Source of the DNA: Candidatus Accumulibacter proximus
GTDB lineage: Bacteria; Pseudomonadota; Gammaproteobacteria; Burkholderiales; Rhodocyclaceae
NCBI GenBank assembly: GCA_016709675.1
Contig: JADJMH010000006.1
Span: forward strand, 1-64,000
Length of the DNA: 64,000 nucleotides
Direction: 5' to 3'
In this document: positions 41,448 through 50,200 of the stretch, one piece after another
Numbering within the stretch: the stretch's first letter is position 1
Layout: the number at the start of each line of letters is the position of its first letter
Program-made: the position numbers and the translations under genes
The notes under the pieces: model-generated
Database searches by the model: none
What the model was told of the DNA's origin: nothing
Seen by the model: the letters and a program-made list of their open reading frames with translations, nothing else

Positions 41448-41618
41448 TTCTTGGTGTTTCGAAAGCGCGGTTGGAAGTCTCGTCCGTTGGTCCGTCGAGG
41501 GGCAAGGGGAATCATGACGGTTCTGATCGTTTCATTCACCAGTCTTGCCGTCGACGACAGCGCTGGCTTTACCGGCTTCGTAGAGCGGCCTCTAACTCAA
41601 TAATCGGGAGAAACTCAC

Positions 41619-43007
41619 GTGGCTGCCATCGAACTGTCGAACATCGCTGCCGGCACCGGTGGCTTCGTCATCAACGGCCAGTGTGCGAGCGACGGCAGCG
41701 GTTACAGCGTCGTCGCCGCCGGTGACGTGAACGGTGACGGCCTGAGCGACCTGATCGTCGGCGCCTGGCGGAGCGACCCTGCTGCCGGCACCGAGGCCGG
41801 GCGCAGCTATGTCGTTTTCGGCCAGACCGGCGGTACGGCCATCAACCTCTCGGCGATTGCCGCTGGCAGCGGCGGCTTCGTCATCAACGGCCAGTGTGCG
41901 TATGACGGGAGCGGCTTCAGCGTTGCCGCCGCCGGTGATGTGAACGGTGACGGCCTGAGTGACCTGATCGTCGGCGCCTGGCTGAGCGACCCTGCTGCCG
42001 GCATCAATGCCGGGCGCAGCTATGTCGTTTTCGGCCAGACCGGCGGTGCGGCCATCAACCTCGCGGCGATTGACGCTGGTGGCGGAGGCTTCGTCATCAA
42101 CGGGCAGGGTGCGTCTGACGGGAGCGGCTACAGCGTCGCCGCTGCTGGCGATGTGAACGGTGACGGCCTGAGTGACCTGATTGTCGGCGCACCCTCCAGC
42201 AACTCTGCCGCCGGCAGCTACGCCGGGCTCAGCTATGTCGTCTTCGGCCAGGCCGGCGGTGCGGCCATCAACCTCTCGGCGATTGCCAATGGCAACGGCG
42301 GCTTTGTCATCAACGGCCAGTGTGCGACTGACCGTAGCGGCCGCAGCGTCGCCGCGGCCGGCGACGTCAATGGCGACGGCCTGGCCGATTTGATCGTCGG
42401 TGCACCATTTAGCGACCCCTACGCCGGCATCAATGCCGGGCGCAGCTATGTCGTTTTCGGCCAGACCGGCGGTGCGGCCATCAACCTCGCGGCGATTGAC
42501 GCTGGTGGCGGAGGCTTCGTCATCAACGGGCAGGGTGCGGCTGACTGGAGCGGCCGCAGCGTCGCCGCTGCCGGCGACGTGAACGGCGACGGCCTGAGTG
42601 ACCTGATCGTCGGCGCACTATACAGCGACCCCGCTGCCGGCACCGAGGCCGGGCGCAGCTATGTCGTTTTCGGCCAGACCGGCGGCACCGCCATCGACCT
42701 CTCGGCGATTGCCGCCGGCAGCGGCGGCTTCGTCATCAACGGCCAGTGTGCGGATGACCAGAGTGGCAAGGTCGTGTCCGGCGCCGGCGACGTGAACGGC
42801 GACGGGCTGGGCGACCTGATCGTCGGGGCCGATCGAGCGACCCCGCCGCCGGCAGCTTGGCCGGACGCAGCTACGTCGTCTTCGGCCAGACGGGCGGCAC
42901 GGCCATCGACCTCTCGACGATTGCCGCTGGCAGCGGCGGCTTCGTCATCAACGGCGAGTGTAGGTATGACGGGAGCGGCAACAGTGTCGCCGCTGCCGGC
43001 GACGTGA
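41619..43007 (+). CDS. FG-GAP/RTX giant exoprotein under riboswitch, part 1
   Basis: GTG start at 41619 with CGGGAG eight bases upstream, reading VAAIELSNIAAGTGGFVING. Seven FG-GAP repeats with DVNGDGLSDLIVGA calcium loops run to about 43110. One base is lost near 42836 (GVxVGADRATPP replaces the expected SDPAAG), so this frame turns to nonsense and ends at 43007. The sense continues one frame over from about 42837 to 43441 (LAGRSYVVFGQTGGTAIDLSTIAAG, then linker), and returns to the first frame after one extra C. The corrected gene 41619-48014 encodes about 2,131 residues. It is probably a T1SS-exported adhesin or matrix protein controlled by c-di-GMP. Confidence 0.85.
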   Translation: MAAIELSNIAAGTGGFVINGQCASDGSGYSVVAAGDVNGDGLSDLIVGAWRSDPAAGTEAGRSYVVFGQTGGTAINLSAIAAGSGGFVINGQCAYDGSGFSVAAAGDVNGDGLSDLIVGAWLSDPAAGINAGRSYVVFGQTGGAAINLAAIDAGGGGFVINGQGASDGSGYSVAAAGDVNGDGLSDLIVGAPSSNSAAGSYAGLSYVVFGQAGGAAINLSAIANGNGGFVINGQCATDRSGRSVAAAGDVNGDGLADLIVGAPFSDPYAGINAGRSYVVFGQTGGAAINLAAIDAGGGGFVINGQGAADWSGRSVAAAGDVNGDGLSDLIVGALYSDPAAGTEAGRSYVVFGQTGGTAIDLSAIAAGSGGFVINGQCADDQSGKVVSGAGDVNGDGLGDLIVGADRATPPPAAWPDAATSSSARRAARPSTSRRLPLAAAASSSTASVGMTGAATVSPLPAT

Positions 43008-43441
43008 ACGGGGATGGCCTGAGCGACCTGATCGTCGGCGCCTCTCTGAGCGATCCCGCCGCCGGCAGCGGCGCTGGGCGCAGCTACGTCATCTTCGGCA
43101 ACACCAGCGGCGCCTTCGCGCAAACGGCCGTCGACCAGCTCGGCACCAGCGCCGCGGATACCCTGACCGGTACGGCAGCGGCAGAAACCCTCGTGGCGAA
43201 CGCCGGCAACGACACCCTGATCGGCAACGGCGGCGCCGACGTCCTCTACGGCGGCGCCGGCGACGACCGCTTCGTGCTCTACGCCAGCAACATCGCCGCC
43301 CTGGCCGCGGGCTTCACCGACGGCCAGCTCGCCCGCATCGACGGCGGCAGCGGCATCGACACCATCACCCTCGCCGGCAGCGGCCTTGCCCTCGACCTGA
43401 CCACCATCGCCAACCAGGGCGCCAGCACTCCCGGCAGCCAC

Positions 43442-46400
43442 CTCGCGCCTCGAATCCATCGAGCGCCTCGACATTACCGGCAGCGGCAACAACACCCTGG
43501 TCCTCGGCGTCAACGACGTCCTTGACCTGGCCGGCATGAACAGCTTCAACAACGCTACCGGCTGGGCCGACGGCACCTACAACCTGGCCGCTGGCGGAGC
43601 GAACGGCGCCAACCCCGAGCAACGTCATCAACTGGTCGTCGACGGCAACGCCGGGGATGCGGTGGAGCTGACCGACGCAGCGAACTGGAGCATTGTAGGT
43701 AACGTGAGCACTGGCGGCCATACCTACAAAGTGTTCAACCACACGACAGCGCTTGCACAGGCGTTGATCGATGCGTCGCTATTCCACGACCCAATGGATC
43801 TTTCCGCTATCGCCGCCGGCAGCGGCGGCTTCGTCATCAACGGCCAGTGTGAGAGTGACCTCAGCGGCAGCAGGGTCGCCGCCGCTGGCGACGTGAACGG
43901 TGACGGCCTGAGCGACCTGATCGTCGGCGCCTGGCGGAGCGACCCTGCTGCCGGCACCGAGGCCGGGCGCAGCTATGTCGTCTTCGGCAAGACAGGCAGC
44001 AGCGCCATCGACCTCTCGGCGATTGCCGCCGGTAGCGGTGGCTTCGTCATCAACGGCCAGTGTCAGAGTGACTTCAGCGGCATCAGCGTCGCCGCCGCTG
44101 GCGACGTGAACGGCGACGGCCTGAGTGACCTGATTGTCGGCGCCTCAGGAAGCGACCCCGCCGCCGGCAGCTACGCCGGGCGCAGCTATGTCGTCTTCGG
44201 CCAGACCGGCGGTGTGGCCATTGATCTCTCGGCGATTGCCAATGGCAGCGGCGGCTTCGTCATCAACGGCCAGTGTGAGAGCGACAACAGCGGCCACAGT
44301 GTCGCTGCCGCCGGCGACGTGAACGGTGACGGCCTGAGCGACCTGATCGTCGGCGCCTTCGGGAGCGACCCTGCGGCCGGCATCTCGGCCGGGTGCAGCT
44401 ATGTCGTCTTCGGCCAGACTGGCAGCACGGCCATCGACCTCTCGGCGATTGCTGCTGGCAGCGGCGGCTTCGTCATCAACGGCCAGTGTGCGACTGACCG
44501 GAGCGGCCGCAGCGTCGCCGCCGCTGGCGATGTGAATGGTGACGGCCTGAGCGATCTGATCGTCGGCGCCTATCGGAGCGATCCCGCCGCCGGCAGCGCT
44601 GCCGGGCGCAGCTACGTCGTCTTCGGCCAGGCCGGCGGCACCGCCATCGACCTCTCGGCGATTGCCGCCGGCAGCGGCGGCTTCGTCATCAACGGCCAGT
44701 GTGCGGATGACCAGAGTGGCAACAGTGTGGCCGGCGCGGGCGACGTGAACGGTGACGGGCTGAGCGACCTGATCGTCGGCGCCTTGTGGAGCGATCCCGC
44801 CGCCGGCAGCTTGGCCGGACGCAGCTACGTCGTCTTCGGCCAGACGGGCGGCACGGCCATCGACCTCTCGGCGATTGCCGCTGGCAGCGGCGGCTTCGTC
44901 ATCAACGGCCAGTGCGTGACTGACTATAGCGGCAACAGTGTGGCCGCCGCGGGCGACGTGAACGGTGACGGCCTGAGTGACCTGATCGTCGGTGCCTATC
45001 GGAGCCATCCTGCCGCCGGCATCTTGGCCGGGCGCAGCTATGTCGTCTTCGGCCAGACTGGCGGCACCGCCATCGACCTCTCGGCGATTGCCGCCGGCAG
45101 CGGCGGCTTCGTCATCAACGGCCAGTGTGCGAATGACTTCAGCGGCAGCAGTGTGGCCGCCGCGGGCGACGTGAACGGTGACGGCCTGAGCGACCTGATC
45201 GTCGGCGCGCCTTTCAGCGCCCCCGCTGCTGGCAGCGATGCCGGGCGCAGTTACGTCATCTTCGGCAGCACCAGCGGCGCCTTCAACCAAACGGCCGTCG
45301 ACCAGCTCGGCACCAGCGCCGCGGATACCCTGCCCGGTACGGCAGCGGCAGAAACCCTCGTGGCGAACGCCGGCAACGATACCCTGATCGGCAACGGCGG
45401 CGCAGACGTGCTCTACGGTGGTGCCGGCAACGACAGTTTCGTCCTCAACGCCAGCAACATCGCTGCCCTGAGCAGCGGCGTCAGTGGTGGCAACTACGCC
45501 CGCATCGACGGCGGCAGCGGTGTCGACACCGTCACCTTGTCCGGCAGCAGCCTCACCCTGGATCTCACCACCATCGCCAACCAGGGCGCCAGCACCCCCG
45601 GCAGCACCTCGCGCCTCGAATCCATCGAGCGCATCGACATTACCGGCAGCGGCAACAACACCCTGATCCTTGGCGTCAACGACGTCCTTGACCTGGCCGG
45701 CATGAACAGCTTCAACAACGCTACCGGCTGGGTCGACGGTCCCTACAACCTGGCCGCTGGCGGAGCGAACGGCGCCAATCCCGAGCAGCGTCACCAGTTG
45801 GTGGTGGTCGGCAATTCCGGGGACACAGTGACACTGGGGGCCAGCAGCAACTGGAATCTTGTTGGAACCGTAAGCAATGCCGGTCATACCTACAAGGTTT
45901 TCAACCAGGCAACAGCAGGTGCACAGGTGTTGATCGATGCGGCGGTACTCAGCGCCAATATCAATGTCGTTCTCTCCGGCACCGCAGGCAACGACACGCT
46001 CAACGGACTTGATGGTAACGACACGCTCAACGGACTGGCCGGCAACGACACGCTGATCGGCAACGCCGGCAACGACCGTCTCGACGGTGGCACTGGCAAC
46101 GACAGCCTGGTTGGCGGTACTGGCGCCGACCTCCTCATCGGCGGTGCCGGCGACGACACCTACGAAGTCGACGTCGCCGGTGACCTCATCACCGAGCAGA
46201 ACGCCGAAGGCACCGACCAGGTGAACATCGCCTTCACCGCCGCCGGCAGCTACACCCTCGCAGCTGAGCTCGAAAACGCCACCGTCACCGCTCCCGCGGC
46301 GATCGCCGTCAACCTCACCGGCAACGAACTCAACAACCGCCTTACCGGCAACGCCGCGGCGGATACCCTGATTGGTCTCGCCGGCAACGACACCCTGAAC

Positions 46401-48014
46401 GGCGGCCCCGGCAGCGACACGCTCGTCGGCGGGGGCGGTGACGACCAGTACCAGATCGACGTCGGCAGCGACGTCGTCACCGAAGGCCTCGGCGAAGGCG
46501 TCGATCTCGTGCAGATCGCCTTGACCAGTACCGGCAGCTACACCCTGACTGCCCACGTCGAAAACGCCCTCGTCACCTCGCCGGGCGACAGCTTCGCCGT
46601 CGATGTCACCGGCAACGCGCTAGCCAACACCCTCACCGGCCACGCCGGCGCCAACAGCCTCATCGGCCGCGACGGCAACGACACCCTGGATGGGCGCGGC
46701 GGCAACGACACGCTCGACGGCGGCCTCGGCAGCGACACTGCCATCCTCGCCGGTGTCCTCAACGACTACACCATCAGCCGCCCGTCGACGACGCAGACCA
46801 GTTTCACGCATCTGCCCAGCGGCCACACGGTCCTGATCAGCCGCATCGAGTTCATCACCTTTACCGGTGACGCGAGCAGCAAGAAGCCGGCCGAGCTGAT
46901 TGCCCGAATCAGTTCGCCGGGCAACGACACGCTCATCGGTACCGGCGGCGACGACACCCTCGCCGGCGCGCTCGGCAACGACAGCCTGATCGGCGGCGCC
47001 GGCAACGACGACCTGCAGGGCGGCGACGGCATCGACACCCTTTCCGGCGGCGCCGGCAACGACCTCCTCGATGGCGGTGCCGGCAGCGACACCTACCAGT
47101 TCGCCATCGGCGGTGGCGACGACGTCATCAACCAGAACGACCCCCTCGCCGGGTCGATCGACACGGTTGAACTGGCCATCCCGATCGGCGATCTCAGCAC
47201 CGGCGAAACCACGCTGACGCGCGACCCGCACAGCGACGACGACTTGGTGATCACGGTCACTTCCGGATCAGCCGGTGCCGAAGTCGTCGATCACCTCGTC
47301 GTCGATGATTTCTTCAGCAACGACCTGGTCAATGTCGGCGGCGCCGTTGACCAGATTCGCTTCCTCAGCAACGGCAGCGTCCTGACGCAGGCGCAGATTC
47401 TTGCCGAATTGCTCAAGGGAACCAGCGGCGACGACTGGTTGCGAGGCTATGCCAACACCAGCGACAGCATCGCCGGTGGCGCCGGCAACGACACCCTCGC
47501 CGGCGCCGCCGGCAACGACACCTTGAGCGGTGGTCTGGGCAACGACTCGCTGTCGGGCGACGCCGGTGCCGACCTGCTCGATGGCGGCGCCAGCGACGAC
47601 CAGGTCTCTGGCGGCGACGGCAACGACACGCTCAGCGGTAGCGGTGGTAACGACACGATCTCTGGTGAGGCCGGCGACGACACGCTGAGTGGCGGCGACG
47701 GTGCGGACCAGTTGAGTGGTGGCGACGGCGCCGACCGCTTCGTCTTCGACACCGCCGACGCGCTGGTGCATGCCGATCTGATCACCGACTTCGTCAGCGG
47801 CGTCGACCGGATCGCGCTCAAGGCGAGCGTGTTCACGGGGCTCGGCGCCGTCGGGGCGACGGTCGGCCTGAGCGATCACCTGACCTACGACAGCGGCACT
47901 GGAGCGCTGGCCTACGATGCCGACGGCGCGGGCGTCGGCGCTGCGGTGCCCTTCGCGACGCTGGGGGAGGGAACGCATCCGGCCACGCTGGGGATGGACT
48001 TCCTGATCGTCTGA
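43442..48014 (+). CDS. FG-GAP/RTX giant exoprotein under riboswitch, part 2
   Basis: Begins where the extra base near 43441 restores the original frame (SRLESIERLDITGSGNNTL). It holds the end of the first linker domain, then a second block of seven FG-GAP repeats (43800-45270; FVINGQCESD, CQSD, CESD, CATD, CADD, CVTD, CAND), a second RTX/linker domain, RTX blocks and the common C-terminal region ending ATLGMDFLIV. The two compensating frameshifts leave the total length a multiple of three. A truncated OGT gene starts 65 bases after the stop. Confidence 0.88.
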
Positions 48015-48036
48015 GGAAGCAGCGCCTGGGCACAGG

Positions 48037-48079
48037 CGGTGTCGCCCCGCCGGCGGCGCCTGCAGCCGGCGCGACACCG
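48037..48079 (+). promoter_or_regulatory. Hairpin between RTX giant and OGT stub
   Basis: Arms cggtgtcgc (48037-48045) and gcgacaccg (48071-48079) pair perfectly; the right arm touches the ATG at 48080. Sequence differs from the hairpins at 19820 and 57132, but the position is equivalent. Confidence 0.45.
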
Positions 48080-48510
48080 ATGACCCACCACCCTGGGCCC
48101 GGCGACACCCCGCCTGGTACCCCTCAGGCCGACACCGCCGAGCTTTGGCGGCAACTGCGCGCATCCCCCCGGCAGGCGAGCGTGTGGCTCGAACTTGCCC
48201 GCGACTATCGACGCCATGCCGCCCGGCAGGCGCTGCGCTGCGACGCGGCCGTGCGAGCGCAGCTCGACGCCCTGGACCTCGGTCCCTGGCAGGATCCCGC
48301 GGCGGGCGACGCGCAACTCGGCCGGCCGACGCTGCCGCAGGCCAGCGCCCTGGTCGAGCAGTTTTCTGCGCGCGCGAGCGCCTGCCCCGGCGACTGGCTG
48401 ACCTGGCTGTGTCTCGCCCCGCTACACGAACTGCAAGCGCTCGTTACCCAGGATCTGACCCCGCCGAAGCCGAAAGCGGCTTCGGCCGTCCATGCCCACG
48501 CGCTGGCGCG
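48080..48510 (+). pseudogene. 5' fragment of GT41 glycosyltransferase gene (copy 3)
   Basis: MTHHPGPGDTPPGTPQADTAELWRQLR continues as OGT TPR sequence for about 143 codons, with an internal loss of the LPWQAGHA segment found in the complete gene. Similarity stops after HALAR at about 48510, where the reverse-oriented toxin gene begins; GCGCGC is common to both sides. The hybrid frame ends at 48649. No catalytic domain remains. Confidence 0.85.
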
Positions 48511-48511
48511 C

Positions 48512-48604
48512 AAAACGTACCAGGAAATCGTTCAGAGCAGGCTCGCCGCAAGCGAACCCGGCACAGTTGTGCTCGGGCGCAAGGCGGACAGTAAGGTATG
48601 TCAT
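48512..48604 (-). pseudogene. N-terminal remnant of a GNAT-type toxin (TacT-like)
   Basis: MTYLTVRLAPEHNCAGF followed by CGEPALNDFLVRFARQ is the conserved N-terminus of acetyltransferase toxins that pair with DUF1778 antitoxins. After about 31 residues it runs into OGT sequence read backwards, so the acetyl-CoA binding domain is gone. The ATG overlaps the antitoxin stop (ATGA, 48601-48604), the usual coupling in this module. Confidence 0.75.
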
Positions 48605-48867
48605 GCGCTGCGCAAGAGTTTCCCGAGCGCTTCATTCGGTTCCGGCTGAGTCTCCAATGCCGCCTGGAACGTATCGCGATCGCGATCGGACAGCGCAATG
48701 AGTTCCCACTCCGAGACGAGGCGTTGGGCGGCCTCAAAGGCGTTCTGCACCATGAACGCAGAAACCGTCGTCCCCATCAGGGCGGCTGCGCGCTCGATCA
48801 TGGCCTTGGCTTCCGGGATGGTACGCAGGTTGATACGGGTGGATTGAGCAGATGGCGTTGCTTGCAT
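48601..48867 (-). CDS. DUF1778 (TacA-type) ribbon-helix-helix antitoxin
   Basis: An 88-residue protein with STRINLRTIPEAKAMIERAAALMGTTVSAFM, the N-terminal ribbon-helix-helix of DUF1778 antitoxins, and an acidic toxin-binding tail (ETQPEPNEALGKLL). AAAGGAG precedes the ATG. It is complete while its GNAT toxin is truncated, the same outcome as for the HigBA module at 30459-30992. Confidence 0.85.
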   Translation of the reverse strand: MQATPSAQSTRINLRTIPEAKAMIERAAALMGTTVSAFMVQNAFEAAQRLVSEWELIALSDRDRDTFQAALETQPEPNEALGKLLRSA

Positions 48868-49176
48868 ACGGGCACTCCTTTCGATTGACCCTTGAAGCGT
48901 ACGTCAACCTGACATACACGGAGAAGAAATTGTCCTCAAGGGTCGATGCCACGAAATCCGTTCCCTTTAAGTCATTGCCGATGTGGGCGGAAAGACGGTG
49001 ATGCGAAGGGCGGGCGTGCTCACGGTGGCTTGTCACTGGTCCTTGATGATCGGTCAGGAAGTTTGCCAATGCTGGCAAGGGTCGCTGCGGCAAGCGGAGC
49101 ACGCAGCAAGCGTTGACCCGCCTGAGCCCGGTCTGGCGCTTGCTCGGTGACTCCTCACGATCGAAGCGCTGCCCCG
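48868..49176 (-). other. Intergenic region between two minus-strand toxin-antitoxin modules
   Basis: No supported gene. It should hold the promoter of the DUF1778 antitoxin on the minus strand; gtcaggttgac near 48910 (GTCA-3-TGAC) is a possible operator half-site pair, but I see no convincing -35/-10 pair. Confidence 0.3.
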
Positions 49177-49668
49177 CTATTCGCCGATGTCTCGCAGGAC
49201 GGCCTCGACGATGTTCGGATGGATGAAATACCCGGCCGGTTGCAATTGCTCCAAGAGTGGGCGTGCTGCCGGGATCAGTCCCTGTACCCTGGCAAGACCG
49301 ATCACCGCGGCCGTGCCGATGACCGCGAGTCCATGGGCTCTTGCTTCCGCCCGCCCGGCACGGTCATCGATGATCAGGAGGCAGCCGGGTATTTGCAGCG
49401 CGGCGGCGATGGCGCTGCACTCGCCGGCATCGAGGCCCGGATTGATCGGCTGCCAGTCGCTCGTCGATTTTGGCAGGCACGACAGCCAGCCCGCCGCCAA
49501 TGCTCCGGCAATGAGATCCCTGCCTCGGTAGTCGATGGGTGGGAGAACTTCCTCGCGAATCTCCGCGGTGATCATCACTCGACCGAATACGCCTGGCAGC
49601 AGGTCGAGTGCGTCAATGCGCGACAAGGCGATCAGCGGCCCGGCATCCGCCAGAACGACCTCGCGCAA
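49177..49668 (-). CDS. DUF3368 PIN-like toxin
   Basis: This 163-residue protein is of the DUF3368 family, PIN-fold RNases of type II toxin-antitoxin systems. Likely metal-binding acids are Asp8 (VVLADAGPLIALSR), Asp80/Glu83 (GLDAGECSAIAAAL) and Asp101/Asp102 (LLIIDDRAGRAEA). The start is TTG at 49668, three bases after the stop of the UPF0175 antitoxin, so the pair is translationally coupled. This is the only apparently intact toxin of the three modules here. Confidence 0.85.
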   Translation of the reverse strand: MREVVLADAGPLIALSRIDALDLLPGVFGRVMITAEIREEVLPPIDYRGRDLIAGALAAGWLSCLPKSTSDWQPINPGLDAGECSAIAAALQIPGCLLIIDDRAGRAEARAHGLAVIGTAAVIGLARVQGLIPAARPLLEQLQPAGYFIHPNIVEAVLRDIGE

Positions 49669-49671
49669 GCC

Positions 49672-50022
49672 TCAGGCCTTGCCAACCAGCCACTGCCTGC
49701 CGGCATGCAGGTCGTCGACGGCGTCGGCTGCGCTGGCGCCGGTCAGAGGAATACTCAGGCTGGAAAGCAAGGTCAGCATGTCGGGCAGCGGCTTGTCGGC
49801 CATGCGCGCGGCAAAGCCGGCGGAGATGGCCCCAGCGCGGAACAGCGACACCGCCAGCGCGACGCGGACCGCACCAAGATCCGGCAGGCCCAGCTTCTCC
49901 AGATCGATGAGCAGCGCGGTCGGATGATCGCGAGTCATCACTACCACCATGTCGTTGTCCCTGGCACCGCGCAGCGCCATCGAGGGGTTGGATTTAAGTT
50001 GGCGAATATTGACCACCTGCAT
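49672..50022 (-). CDS. UPF0175 family antitoxin with Phd-like N-terminus
   Basis: A 116-residue antitoxin. MQVVNIRQLKSNPSMALRGA and MVVVMTRDHPTALLIDLE resemble Phd/YefM DNA-binding antitoxins; the second half (AVSLFRAGAISAGFAARMADKPLPDMLTLLSSLSIPL) is a UPF0175 domain. AGGAG lies six bases before the ATG, and a good promoter is at 50047-50075. It should bind and neutralise the DUF3368 protein and repress its own operon. Confidence 0.85.
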   Translation of the reverse strand: MQVVNIRQLKSNPSMALRGARDNDMVVVMTRDHPTALLIDLEKLGLPDLGAVRVALAVSLFRAGAISAGFAARMADKPLPDMLTLLSSLSIPLTGASAADAVDDLHAGRQWLVGKA

Positions 50023-50046
50023 GATGTTCTCCTCTAGTGTAGGAAC

Positions 50047-50075
50047 ATCCTAAGCGGATTGACCAAGGCCGTCAA
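50047..50075 (-). promoter_or_regulatory. Promoter and possible operator of the UPF0175/DUF3368 operon
   Basis: On the minus strand TTGACG (50075-50070), 17 bases, TAGGAT (50052-50047). The -35 lies inside an inverted repeat TTGAC-7-GTCAA, a plausible site for antitoxin autoregulation. Confidence 0.65.
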
Positions 50076-50146
50076 ATGGAGAGTAGCTGTTACCCGTCGC
50101 CCATTCCCGTCCTTGCCTTCATCCCTACCTGCGATGGGGAAATACC

Positions 50147-50174
50147 TTGAACTTCCGCAGCAGTGATCTATAGT
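50147..50174 (+). promoter_or_regulatory. Promoter of the FG-GAP/RTX giant at 50201
   Basis: TTGAAC (50147-50152), 16 bases, TATAGT (50169-50174), then GGGGGAAATTGAC and the ATG. There is no room for a riboswitch in this short leader. Confidence 0.55.
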
Positions 50175-50200
50175 CCATTCCATAATCGGGGGAAATTGAC

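Noticed and set aside
48734..49102. Minus-strand 122-codon frame overlapping the DUF1778 antitoxin
   Set aside because: It overlaps a clear antitoxin gene in another frame and has no recognisable protein features.
49147..50037. Plus-strand 296-codon frame opposite the UPF0175/DUF3368 pair
   Set aside because: It is the antisense of two recognised toxin-antitoxin genes with their own promoter.
50038..50200. Possible second c-di-GMP riboswitch before the giant at 50201
   Set aside because: The leader after the candidate promoter is only about 20 bases, and no GNRA stem or GGGACxxAAAG core is present; the same negative holds for 1288-1624 and 23925-24072.
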